From Myxococcales bacterium (GTDB lineage: Bacteria > Myxococcota_A > Polyangia > Polyangiales > Polyangiaceae): DNA of 64,000 nucleotides. A program made the translations under genes and the position numbers. This document shows positions 48,167 through 57,161 of the stretch, one piece after another. Within the stretch, counting starts at the first letter, position 1, and every line of letters starts with the position of its first letter. The notes beneath the pieces were generated by a model. The model searched no databases and was not told where the DNA came from. It saw only the letters and a list, made by a program, of their open reading frames with translations. The stretch lies in assembly GCA_005777185.1 (NCBI GenBank), contig SXNL01000007.1, positions 1-64,000 of the forward strand. Direction: 5' to 3'.

Positions 48167-48892
48167 TCACGGCCCGCAGCCGGTCCCCTCGGTGGTGATC
48201 TTGCACGTGTCCTTCGCGCGGCACTTCTCGACCACGACGAACTTGGCGGCGTCGCACTTGAGGACGCTCTTCGCGTCGAGCGAGCACGCGAAGTGATCCT
48301 CGTTGGCCTTCTTCTCGCAGGCGTCGCCGACCTCGGCGACCGTGTCGTCGCACTGGATCGCGCCGGGCGCGACGGCGCACCCCTTCGGGCCCCTGCAGAG
48401 GGTCGACGCCTCGAACTTGCCGCCCTTGCATACGAGCGAGCTCTTCCTGTCCGGGGCACACGCGTAGTCCTTGTCGACGAGGCACGGGTCATCCGGCGAG
48501 GCGATCGAGTTGTCGCAGCTCACGTCCTTCGCGGCGCGCTGGCAGCCCTTCGCACCACCGCACGCCGCCTCCCTCGCCCACTTGCCCTTCCTGCACGCGA
48601 CCACCGCCTTCTGGTCGGGGGTGCAGGCGTGGTCGCTCTCGATCACGCAGACCTCGCCCGCCTCGGCGATCGCCTGATCGCAGTCGCCCTCCCCCTGGAC
48701 CGCGACGCACCCCTTCGGACCGCGACACTTGACGGGGGTCCACTTGCCGGACTGGCACACGAGGGCCGCCTGCTTGATCTCGCAGACCTGCTTGGCTTCG
48801 AGCTTGCACTTCTCGCCTGACTTGGCCTTCCCGCCGCAAGCCGCGAGGACCACCGTGAGGATCGCACAGGCGAGGTACAGCCCCTTCGTCAT
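48167..48892 (-). CDS. Lipoprotein with four tandem Cys-rich modules
   Basis: LTVVLAACGG lipobox; repeating C..GK(W/F)...CRGPKGC......CD..(I/V)AE.G..C pattern. Confidence 0.85.
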   Translation of the reverse strand: MTKGLYLACAILTVVLAACGGKAKSGEKCKLEAKQVCEIKQAALVCQSGKWTPVKCRGPKGCVAVQGEGDCDQAIAEAGEVCVIESDHACTPDQKAVVACRKGKWAREAACGGAKGCQRAAKDVSCDNSIASPDDPCLVDKDYACAPDRKSSLVCKGGKFEASTLCRGPKGCAVAPGAIQCDDTVAEVGDACEKKANEDHFACSLDAKSVLKCDAAKFVVVEKCRAKDTCKITTEGTGCGP

Positions 48893-48953
48893 GGCCGCAC
48901 CACGATAGTCGAAGCGGCCGCCGGCTGCCCACTTTCGCCAGGCCCCCGGTGCG

Positions 48954-50171
48954 TCAGCGCCGCCCTCCCCTGCGCGCGTCGGGGAGCCTCTGCGCGTGCG
49001 GGACCACCACGTCCGCCTCCTCCAGCAGGGAGGCGAGGGTCCCGCTGGCCTCGCCGAAGCGACGTTTCATCTGCAAGCGCACCGCTTCCAGGCGCTCCTG
49101 CTTCTCCCGGGAACGATCGTCGAACAGCGCTCGCTGCCCGCGCCCGCGGGCGGCGAGATCGGAGACGGACACGCCGGTGAGGCGCACGCCGAGCGCCCCG
49201 AGGTCGAAGCGCGCGAGCAGCTCTAGCGCAGCTTCGTGGATGGATCGCGTGTCGCTCACCGGTGCGTCCAGCGTGACCCTCCGCGAGACGAGCGAGAAGT
49301 CGGCGTACTTCAGCTTCACGACGACCACGCGGCCGGCGAGGCCCCCCTCCGTGAGCCGCTCCGCGACGCGCGACGCGTGGGCGAGCAACGTCCGCGCGAT
49401 GTCCTCGCGGTCCACGAGATCGTGCTCGTACGTCGACTCGGCGCCCATCGACCTCGCCTCCCCGTCCGGCTCGACCGACCTCGGATCGTCCCCGCAGGCG
49501 AGCCTCCGTGCCTCGGCGCCCCACGAGCCGAGCGCGCGCTCGAGGACGCGGGCATCGGCCGCCGCGAGGTGCGCGAGGGTCGTCAGGCCCAGTCCCCGGA
49601 GGAGCGGCGCGGTCTTCGCGCCCACTCCCCACATCCGCTCGATCGGGAGCGGCGCGAGGAATGCCCTGGCGTCCTCGGGCACGACGACGAGACCGTCGGG
49701 CTTCTCGAGATCGCTCGCGATCTTCGCGACGAACTTGCAGCGCGCGACGCCAGCCGAGGCCGTGAGGCGGGTCTCCTCGCGAATGGCGTCCTTGATGGCG
49801 CGCGCGATCTCCACCCGGTCGCCGAAGAGGGACTCGCTCCCCGTCACGTCGAGGAACGCCTCGTCGAGGCTCAGACCCTCGACGAGCGGCGTGTACCGGC
49901 GGAAGATCTCGAAGACGGCGTGGCTCACCTCGGCGTAGCGCCCGCGCCGACCCTCCACGACGACCGCGTGGGGACATCTCCGGAGCGCCTCGTGCATGGG
50001 CATCGCGCTGTGCACGCCGAACTTCCGGGCCTCGTACGAGGCAGCCGCCACGACGCCGCGGCGCGAGCGCCCACCGACGAGCACGGGCTTCCCCCGCAGC
50101 GATGGATCGTCGTGCTGCTCGACGGACGCGAAGAACGCGTCCATGTCGACGTGGAGGATCGCGCGTCGCAT
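48954..50171 (-). CDS. dinB: DNA polymerase IV (Y-family)
   Basis: ILHVDMDAFFASVEQHDDPSLRGKPVLVGG, GLSLDEAFLDVTGS, SAGVARCKFVAKIASDLEKPDGL. Confidence 0.95.
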   Translation of the reverse strand: MRRAILHVDMDAFFASVEQHDDPSLRGKPVLVGGRSRRGVVAAASYEARKFGVHSAMPMHEALRRCPHAVVVEGRRGRYAEVSHAVFEIFRRYTPLVEGLSLDEAFLDVTGSESLFGDRVEIARAIKDAIREETRLTASAGVARCKFVAKIASDLEKPDGLVVVPEDARAFLAPLPIERMWGVGAKTAPLLRGLGLTTLAHLAAADARVLERALGSWGAEARRLACGDDPRSVEPDGEARSMGAESTYEHDLVDREDIARTLLAHASRVAERLTEGGLAGRVVVVKLKYADFSLVSRRVTLDAPVSDTRSIHEAALELLARFDLGALGVRLTGVSVSDLAARGRGQRALFDDRSREKQERLEAVRLQMKRRFGEASGTLASLLEEADVVVPHAQRLPDARRGGRR

Positions 50172-50327
50172 GGGGCGACGTGAGCGTAGCCGAGCATGGC
50201 CAGAGGTCGGGCGGCAGAGTTGGCGGCCCCGTGGGCTCGCGCGCGGTACACTTGTAACGGTGCGTATCTCCTTGTCCTTCCTTGTGGGAAGCCGGAAGCC
50301 ACGCCCCGCATGTGCCGTTCCTTCGAC

Positions 50328-51500
50328 ATGGACCTCGCCTCCCCGCTCCCCGCCGCCGCGAACGCCGTGAGCCCCTCCCGCAGGCCGAGCGCACGCCCAC
50401 TCTTCGTCTTCGTCCTCTTCCTCCTGGGCCTGGCCGTCGAGCCCCCCGTGGCGAGCCACGTGCGCGCGGCGAGGTTGCTGCTCGCCTTCCAGGACGCCGG
50501 CGCCGCTACGGCGGGCGGCGTCCGGGAGGAGATCCTCACGTTCGCAGCGCCGCGAGGCGAAGTGCGCGCGCGCGTGTTCGTGCCCGAAGGCGCCGTTCGA
50601 CCGCCGGCGATGGTCCTCATCCATGGCGTCCACAGGAAGGGCATCGACGAGCCGCGCCTCCTCCGGTTCTCGCGCGCGCTCTCCCGCGCGGGCGTGACGA
50701 TCCTGACCCCCGAGGTGGTCGAGTTCTCCGACTACGTGGTCGAGGCCCGCTCGATCGACACGGTGGGCGCGGCGATGGTCGCGCTGGCGCTGCGCACGGG
50801 ACACGAACGGGTCGGCGTGATGGGGATGAGCTTCGGCGGTGGCATCGCGCTCCTCACGGCCGCCGATCCACGCTACCGCGACGTGGCGTCCGTGGTTGTG
50901 GCGGTGGGTGCGCACCACGACATGGCCCGCGTGTCGCGGTTCTTCGCGGGCCAGCCGGCGACCGGACCAGACGGAGCGACGTCGCCGGTGCAGCCGCACG
51001 CCTACGGTGGCATGGTGCTCCTCCACGCGCGCGTCGCGGAGTTCTTCCCGGCCGAGGACGTGCCGGCCGCCCGGGAGTCGATCAAGCTGTGGCTCTGGGA
51101 GGAGCGCGACCGCGCGCGCGCCGAGGCGAAGAAGCTCTCGCCGTCGAGCCAGGCGCGGGTCGAGACTCTCTTCGCGGGGGACCTCGAGGGCGTCCGTCCT
51201 ACCCTGCTACACGCCATCGACGGGCACGCCGCGGAGATGGCGGCGGTCTCGCCGCGCGACAAGCTCGCCGACATCCAGGCGGACGTCTTCCTGCTGCATG
51301 GCGCCGGCGACACGGTCATCCCGGCGACCGAGACCGCGTGGCTCGCGCGCGAGGTCCCGCCCGCGCGCCTGCGTCAGGCGATCGTGAGTCCCGCGATCGT
51401 GCACGTGGAGCTCGAGGGCACGCCCACGACCGCGCAGAAGTGGCAGCTCGTCCACTTCATGGGCGATGTCCTGCTCGCCGCGGACCGACGCGGCCGGTGA
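50328..51500 (+). CDS. Alpha/beta hydrolase (dienelactone-hydrolase-like), membrane-anchored
   Basis: VGVMGMSFGGGIALL nucleophile elbow; FLLHGAGDTVIP; N-terminal hydrophobic segment. Confidence 0.85.
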   Translation: MDLASPLPAAANAVSPSRRPSARPLFVFVLFLLGLAVEPPVASHVRAARLLLAFQDAGAATAGGVREEILTFAAPRGEVRARVFVPEGAVRPPAMVLIHGVHRKGIDEPRLLRFSRALSRAGVTILTPEVVEFSDYVVEARSIDTVGAAMVALALRTGHERVGVMGMSFGGGIALLTAADPRYRDVASVVVAVGAHHDMARVSRFFAGQPATGPDGATSPVQPHAYGGMVLLHARVAEFFPAEDVPAARESIKLWLWEERDRARAEAKKLSPSSQARVETLFAGDLEGVRPTLLHAIDGHAAEMAAVSPRDKLADIQADVFLLHGAGDTVIPATETAWLAREVPPARLRQAIVSPAIVHVELEGTPTTAQKWQLVHFMGDVLLAADRRGR

Positions 51501-51503
51501 GGC

Positions 51504-52499
51504 TCACGGCGGCACGCACTTGACGACGGTGATCGTGGAGCCCTGTCCTTCCGGAAGTCCGATGTAGCCCGTCCCGTCCCCCAGCCAGCCGACCGCCTCG
51601 GTGCCGGATCCCGCGGAGGGCACGATGCAGGGAGCGCCCAGGAGCGACTTCCCCGCCGACTGTCCCGGGGCGCTCTTGAAGTAGTACGTGTGCGAGTACG
51701 TGCGGACGAGGACGCCGTGGCCGCCTGGATGCACGTCGCCGCCCGTGTACTGGACGTCGCCGGTCGTCGGCTGGACCTTTCCGACGCTGACGAGCGTGGC
51801 GACCTTCCCTGGCGTGAGCGGCATCGGGAACTCGAAGATCTCCGAGGGCCCGCTCGGGACCTTCGTGACGATCGTGATCACCCCGGTGACGGGGTGGACG
51901 AACATCGTCTCGCTGTTCGGGAAGGCGCTCGGGTACCGGTAGGGAAAGGCGACCGCGGCCGTCGTGTGGGTGCCTGGACCATGCGTCTCCGGCTCGGCCA
52001 CGCGGTAGATCACGTAGTCCTTGGCGTTCCCTCCGTTGTTGCCGATGTCGCCGAGGAAGATGCACGCGCCGGGCTGGCCCGGCTCGCACGGCCCGAGCGA
52101 GATGTCCTCCCAGTCCTGCGCCTTGGCCCCCGTCACGTTCCAGGTGCCCTTGTCGGCGCCCGTCGCGTCGATCGCGAAGAAGCGCGGGCTGTCCCCCGCG
52201 TCGTTGTGAATGTAGAAGATGCCGGGGTGGGCCCTGCTCGCGACGATGCCGGACGCCTCGAGGACCACGCTGAGCGCGACCACCCCGCTCTTCGCCGCCT
52301 TCCCGCAGTTCTTGCAGAAGTCGATGTCCGGGAAGGACGGGCCCGAGTCCTCCTCCGCGCGCGCGCCCGCTTCCACCTCCTCGACGGGAACGCCAGCCTC
52401 CGGTGCGTCGACCGGTGGCGGGGGAGCGCCCCGCTGGGTCTCGCTGCAAGCGACCACGACCGCAACGAACGGCCACCAGCCCGGACGAACGACGCGCAT
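51504..52499 (-). CDS. Putative lipoprotein with beta-propeller-like repeats
   Basis: WWPFVAVVVACSET lipobox; ASRAHPGIFYIHNDAGDSPRFFAIDATG, GDIGNNG. Confidence 0.7.
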   Translation of the reverse strand: MRVVRPGWWPFVAVVVACSETQRGAPPPPVDAPEAGVPVEEVEAGARAEEDSGPSFPDIDFCKNCGKAAKSGVVALSVVLEASGIVASRAHPGIFYIHNDAGDSPRFFAIDATGADKGTWNVTGAKAQDWEDISLGPCEPGQPGACIFLGDIGNNGGNAKDYVIYRVAEPETHGPGTHTTAAVAFPYRYPSAFPNSETMFVHPVTGVITIVTKVPSGPSEIFEFPMPLTPGKVATLVSVGKVQPTTGDVQYTGGDVHPGGHGVLVRTYSHTYYFKSAPGQSAGKSLLGAPCIVPSAGSGTEAVGWLGDGTGYIGLPEGQGSTITVVKCVPP

Positions 52500-52625
52500 C
52501 CAGCCGAACACTAGCACTACTGCGGGGAGGTCCGCGCAAGCCGTGGCACTTTCTGGCGCGCGCCGATCTCCGGCGGCGGCGGATCCCGCAGGGGTCTGGC
52601 ATCCCGCCGTGCTAAGGTCCGCCCC

Positions 52626-53210
52626 ATGAGCGCGACACAGCCCGCCGGCGGCTTCGGCGCGCCCGGCGGACCGCCGCCGCCGGACGTCCGGCCGCCCGTG
52701 CCCCCCTCGAAGGGCACGAGCATCGGGACCGTGATCGCGCTCTCGGTCGGCACCTTCCTGGTCGTCCTCCTCGGGACGCTCGTCGTGCTCGCGTTCGTCG
52801 GTTTTCGCAGGTACGTGGGCAACGCGAAGCGCGCGGAGGTGCTCAACACGGTCGGACTGATCTCGAAGCAGGCCGCTGCGCGCTACGAGGCCGACGAGGT
52901 GCTGTGCCCGAGCGCCGTCGGCGCAGTGCCCGTCGACGAGAAGCAGGTCGGCGGCCAGAAGTACGCTTCGGCCCGCTCGGACTGGCACCCCGAGCGGAAG
53001 GACGTGGGCTTCGGGTGCCTCCGTTTCAGCTTCGACTACCCCCAGTACTACCAGTACGACTACCGCTCCACGGGGAGCTCGTTCGAGGCGATCGGGCGTG
53101 GCGACATCGACGGCGACGGGATCTGGTCGCGACACGTGCGCGGCGGGCGGGTCGTGGGGAGGGAGGTCGAGCTGGACGGGCAGCTCCGATCGGAGAACGC
53201 GGAGGAGTAG
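52626..53210 (+). CDS. Pilin-like single-pass membrane protein
   Basis: TM GTVIALSVGTFLVVLLGTLVVLAFVGFRRY followed by AKRAEVLNTVGLISKQAAARYE and a globular tail. Confidence 0.65.
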   Translation: MSATQPAGGFGAPGGPPPPDVRPPVPPSKGTSIGTVIALSVGTFLVVLLGTLVVLAFVGFRRYVGNAKRAEVLNTVGLISKQAAARYEADEVLCPSAVGAVPVDEKQVGGQKYASARSDWHPERKDVGFGCLRFSFDYPQYYQYDYRSTGSSFEAIGRGDIDGDGIWSRHVRGGRVVGREVELDGQLRSENAEE

Positions 53211-53284
53211 CGATCAGCGCGCGAGAGGGGCTCCGCTACGGCTGCGATACGCGGAGGCTTCCGGAGCCCCTCCGCGCGCGTTTC

Positions 53285-54061
53285 GTGGAGCTCGGCCCGG
53301 ACGCGGAGACGGAGACGTTCCTCGCGTGGCTCCCCTCGGGGAGGCACGGTCTGGCGACGACGCGGCTCAACCATGCGCTCAAGCGCTTCGCGTCGGATTT
53401 CGACGTCAACGGTGCGCTGGGGATGTACCGGATGCACCTCCTCGGCACCGAGCAGTGGCGGCGCTTGCTCGGCCCCGCACGCATCGCGCGCTGCCTCGAC
53501 GTCGGCGCGGGGTCGGGCGACGTCACCGCGTGCCTCGCGCCGCTGTGCGGCGCGGTGCACGCGACCGAGGTCTCGCGCGCGATGGCCTGGCGGCTCCGGC
53601 GCCGCGGCTTCCCGTGCTCGCGCGTGGACGTGGCGGCGGCGGGGGTACGCGCCGGGGAGTGGGACCTCGTGACGTGCCTCAACGTGCTCGATCGCTGCGC
53701 GCGGCCGAGGGCCCTGCTCGAGGCGCTGCGGCGGGCGCTCGGCGCCGAGGGAAGGCTCGTCGTGTCGCTGGTGCTCCCCTACGATCCGTTCTACTTCGAC
53801 GGGGCACGGACGCCGGATCCCGAGGAGCGGCTGGGGTGCAGAGCCCGGAGCTGGGAGGCGGCCGCCGGGGAGCTGCTCGCCGGGGAGCTACCGAGGTTCG
53901 GGTTGGGAGTCGACGTCTTCACGCGAACGCCGTACCTCTCCGTCGGGGACTCCGCGCGCGCGCACTACGTGCTCGACGCGGTGGTGGCAGTGTGTCGGAG
54001 GGTCACCGCCGAGCGCGAGGGTGCGCCGCGTCGTACGCCCGACGCACGTGATCCCGGTTGA
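53285..54061 (+). CDS. METTL9/DREV-family methyltransferase; homology extends upstream of the first canonical start
   Basis: CLDVGAGSGDVTACLAPL, ATEVSRAMAWRLRRRG, LVTCLNVLDRC, VVSLVLPYDPFYF, FTRTPYLSVGDSARAHYVLDAVVAV. The in-frame upstream segment REGLRYGCDTRRLPEPLRARF looks coding but has no ATG/GTG/TTG. Confidence 0.8.
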   Translation: MELGPDAETETFLAWLPSGRHGLATTRLNHALKRFASDFDVNGALGMYRMHLLGTEQWRRLLGPARIARCLDVGAGSGDVTACLAPLCGAVHATEVSRAMAWRLRRRGFPCSRVDVAAAGVRAGEWDLVTCLNVLDRCARPRALLEALRRALGAEGRLVVSLVLPYDPFYFDGARTPDPEERLGCRARSWEAAAGELLAGELPRFGLGVDVFTRTPYLSVGDSARAHYVLDAVVAVCRRVTAEREGAPRRTPDARDPG

Positions 54062-54893
54062 CCCGCGTGTAGATCTCCGTCGTGCCGAGATCGGCGTGCC
54101 CAAGCATCGCCTGGACCGCGCGGAGATCCGCGCCACGGGCGAGGAGGTGCGTCGCGAACGAGTGTCTGAGCTTGTGCGGAGAGATCGGCGTCGTCACGCC
54201 GGCTGCCGCGGCGTTGCGCTTGAGGAGCTTCCAGAACCCCTGGCGCGTGAAGCCGCCGCCCCTCGGGGAGAGGAACAGCACCTTCGATCTGGCCGCGTGG
54301 GGGTGATCCGCGCGTACCGCGAGCCACCGTGTCACGAGGTCGATCGCGACCTCACCCATGGGCACGATGCGCCGCTTCCCTCCCTTGCCGAGGGGCCTCA
54401 CCAGGCCGCGCTCGAGATCCACGTCGGACACGCCGAGCGTCACGAGCTCGGTGACGCGCAGGCCGCACGCGTACATCACGTTCATCATCGCCGCGTGGAG
54501 GAGCCCGCGCGGGCGCTCCAGATCGGGCAGCACCAGCAACCGCTCGACCTCCTCGAAAGACAGCACGCGCGGCAGCTTGCGCGGGAGGCGGGGGCGGTCG
54601 ACGAGCCGCGTCGGGTCCTCCGGCGTGGCCCGCTCACGAACGAGGAACCGGAAGAAGCCGCGCAGCGAGGAGAGCATGCGCGCCGTCGATCGCGCCGACA
54701 GCCCTTGGTCCAGGCTCTTCTTCAGCAGGTCCGTGATGCCGGCGAGATCGATCCGCGCCACGTCGACGTCCTCGGGCAGGCAGGCCGCGAGCCTGGAGAG
54801 ATCGCGCGCGTAGGCCTCCAGCGTGTTCCTCGACAGGGCGCGCTCCACGCGCAGGTGATCGAGGTAGGCGTCGATCCAGCCGTGGAGATCCAC
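54003..54893 (-). CDS. xerD: Site-specific tyrosine recombinase, XerD type
   Basis: SPHKLRHSFATHLLARGADLRAVQAMLGHADLGTTEIYTRV; N-terminal SAM-like domain. Confidence 0.92.
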   Translation of the reverse strand: MDLHGWIDAYLDHLRVERALSRNTLEAYARDLSRLAACLPEDVDVARIDLAGITDLLKKSLDQGLSARSTARMLSSLRGFFRFLVRERATPEDPTRLVDRPRLPRKLPRVLSFEEVERLLVLPDLERPRGLLHAAMMNVMYACGLRVTELVTLGVSDVDLERGLVRPLGKGGKRRIVPMGEVAIDLVTRWLAVRADHPHAARSKVLFLSPRGGGFTRQGFWKLLKRNAAAAGVTTPISPHKLRHSFATHLLARGADLRAVQAMLGHADLGTTEIYTRVNRDHVRRAYDAAHPRARR

Positions 54894-54915
54894 GGGTGGA
54901 GTCTAGGTTCGGAGG

Positions 54916-57123
54916 CTACCGCGAGGCCAGTCTCTTGAGGACCTCGCGCACGGCCTCACGCTTCTTCTCGACCTCGCGCGAGGCCGTCTCCTTGTTCCTT
55001 CGCGCCTGGTCTAGCCGGTCCTCGGCGTCGATCACGCGCTTCACGAGGGGCCCCGCCGCGGTGCCCGCCCCGCCCTTGTCCCCGCCGAGCGCCTTCATGT
55101 GCTCGCGCAGCCGCTCCAGATCGCTCTCGATGTCGGACGCGACCTTTTCGGCCGCCGCCGCGCGCGCCTGCTCGCCCTCGAGATCGCGGATCCTGGGCTC
55201 GGCCTGCGCGAGCACCGCGACCTCGGCCGCCGGCAGGGACGGTCGCTGCGCGAGCTCGTGGACGGGCTTGCTCGCGAGCGAGCCGAGCGTCGTCGCGCGG
55301 GACAGGCCCTCCACGACGGTGAACGTGCGCGCCGTCTTCTTGCGCGGCGGTGCGTCGAAGATCGCGATGGGGTGGCCCTTCGCCTCGTCGAAATCGACGC
55401 GATCGGTGCCCGTGATCTTGGCGTTCCTGTGCACGTCCATCCCCACGTGGAACGTGCGCGCCGCGCCTCCGCGATTCTCCAGGTCCCACGTCAGTTCGGT
55501 CGTCGCGAGGAAGTGCTCCTCGAGCTGGTCGTGCTGGAACGTCACCCGCTTCGACTCCTCGCGCCGCACGGCGTCCTTCGGCGTGACCTCGGCGTCGAGA
55601 TCGTTTCCCACCTGGAGGAAGCGCCGCTCGCCGGGCTTCAGCCGGTCGAGCGTGGTCTCGCCCGCGAAGCCGGCGGATCCGAAGACCGCGATCGTCCCGG
55701 CGGGGAGCGTCTGGCCCGTCGTGTTGACGAGGCGAACGGCCGCCCGCGCCGAGGCGCCTGCCGACGCGAAGAGCGCGATCGTCTCCGTGCGCACGCGGTG
55801 GCTCACGAAGGGGACGAGCGCGCTCGCGTGGGAGTCGAGGGAGAAGCCGCCAGGGAGCGCGTACGTGAAGAACGCCCCGTTCTCGACGCCGCTCGCCTGT
55901 ACGAGCTCGGCCAGGTTGCCGACGGCCAGCACCGAGCTCGGGCGCACGGACGTGCCGCTCACGCTCGTCGCCCCCATCCGGATGCTGGGCACGCCGACCC
56001 TGTGGCTGCCCGATATGTGCCCCTCCGCGGAGCCATACCCGATCGAGCCCCCTCCCCCATGGCCGACGCTGTCGGTGTGGTCGCCCCACATCGCGTCGGC
56101 CGTGGTGCCCTGCAGCTGCGGCAGCGTGGAGAGCGGCTCGTCCGGGTGGAGGAGGGATCGCCGCGCGTACCGGGGCGCGGCGAGCGGGAACAGGAAGGAG
56201 TCGGGCTCGCCGTTGACCAGCTCGAGGCGCACGGCGGCCCAGCGCTCGTCCGTGTCGTTGTGCACCAGCGCCCAGCCCTGGAGCTCGGCGTCGGCCTTCG
56301 CGTCGGCCGCCTGGACGAGGCGGTACGTCGCGCGCCAGATCGGCGTCTCGGCGATGTAGCCGAACGTGATCTGCCCGCTCGCGTCGCCGAGGAGCTGGAC
56401 GGCGCGCGCGTTCTGGGCGCTCCGCGTGGAGAGCGCGTCCAAGGCCGCGTCGAGGCGCGCGCGGAAGGCGGGATCCGCCGGCTGGATCTCGAGGATGTCG
56501 GCGGCCTCGATCACGCGGACCTCGCCGCGATCGCCGATCAGCGTGAGCGTGAGCGTGAGCCGCTTCGGATCGGGCCGCGCGCCGTCGCCCTCCCCGGGCT
56601 TGCGCTCGCGGACGGACTGGGCGCGGAGGGCGACCTCGTCGATCTCGTGGGTGACCTCGATGACCCGCCCGGCGACCGGGACGCGCGACGCGCGCGTCGC
56701 GATCGTGACCTTCTCGCCTTTCATGCTGGCCAAGAGGTCACGAAACCCGATCGCCTGGTCGGGGTCGGACGGCAGCCCCGCGCGCACGCGCGCCGTGGCG
56801 CGGCTCACGCTGCTGGCGAAGGCGACGCCACCGACCTTGCCTCCAGCGCCGGCGTTCAACACGACGAGCGACTTCAGCGCGTCGTCGAGGTGCCCCGCAG
56901 GCACCGGCAGCGACGTGATCGCGCGCCCGGACGCGGCGCCTGATCGCTCGAAGTAGCCCACGCCCGTCTCGTAGAGGCGGAGCGAGCGGAGCGGCAGGAT
57001 CGCGGGAGCGCGCGCGACGGCGCGGGTCGGCGCGGCGGGATCGGGCGCGCAGCCCCCGAGAACGCAGAGCAGCGCGGGGACGAGGATGGAGGTGCGTGCG
57101 TGGCCGGCGAGGTACGGAGTCAT
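54916..57123 (-). CDS. DUF4139-like lipoprotein with C-terminal coiled coil
   Basis: LVPALLCVLGGCAPD lipobox; YIAETPIWRATYRLVQ..., LQGWALVHNDTDERWAAVRLELVNGEP; helical C-terminus. Confidence 0.78.
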   Translation of the reverse strand: MTPYLAGHARTSILVPALLCVLGGCAPDPAAPTRAVARAPAILPLRSLRLYETGVGYFERSGAASGRAITSLPVPAGHLDDALKSLVVLNAGAGGKVGGVAFASSVSRATARVRAGLPSDPDQAIGFRDLLASMKGEKVTIATRASRVPVAGRVIEVTHEIDEVALRAQSVRERKPGEGDGARPDPKRLTLTLTLIGDRGEVRVIEAADILEIQPADPAFRARLDAALDALSTRSAQNARAVQLLGDASGQITFGYIAETPIWRATYRLVQAADAKADAELQGWALVHNDTDERWAAVRLELVNGEPDSFLFPLAAPRYARRSLLHPDEPLSTLPQLQGTTADAMWGDHTDSVGHGGGGSIGYGSAEGHISGSHRVGVPSIRMGATSVSGTSVRPSSVLAVGNLAELVQASGVENGAFFTYALPGGFSLDSHASALVPFVSHRVRTETIALFASAGASARAAVRLVNTTGQTLPAGTIAVFGSAGFAGETTLDRLKPGERRFLQVGNDLDAEVTPKDAVRREESKRVTFQHDQLEEHFLATTELTWDLENRGGAARTFHVGMDVHRNAKITGTDRVDFDEAKGHPIAIFDAPPRKKTARTFTVVEGLSRATTLGSLASKPVHELAQRPSLPAAEVAVLAQAEPRIRDLEGEQARAAAAEKVASDIESDLERLREHMKALGGDKGGAGTAAGPLVKRVIDAEDRLDQARRNKETASREVEKKREAVREVLKRLASR

Positions 57124-57161
57124 CGGGCGCGTGGACACACGCACCCGGGAGAAGTTCCGGA

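Noticed and set aside
48954-50171. dinB as part of an ImuABC mutagenesis cassette
   Set aside because: No imuA/imuB/dnaE2 neighbours; the sequence is a standalone Pol IV.
54003-54893. Tyrosine recombinase as the integrase of a mobile element
   Set aside because: Sequence looks like housekeeping XerD. No tRNA, att repeats, phage or plasmid genes nearby.
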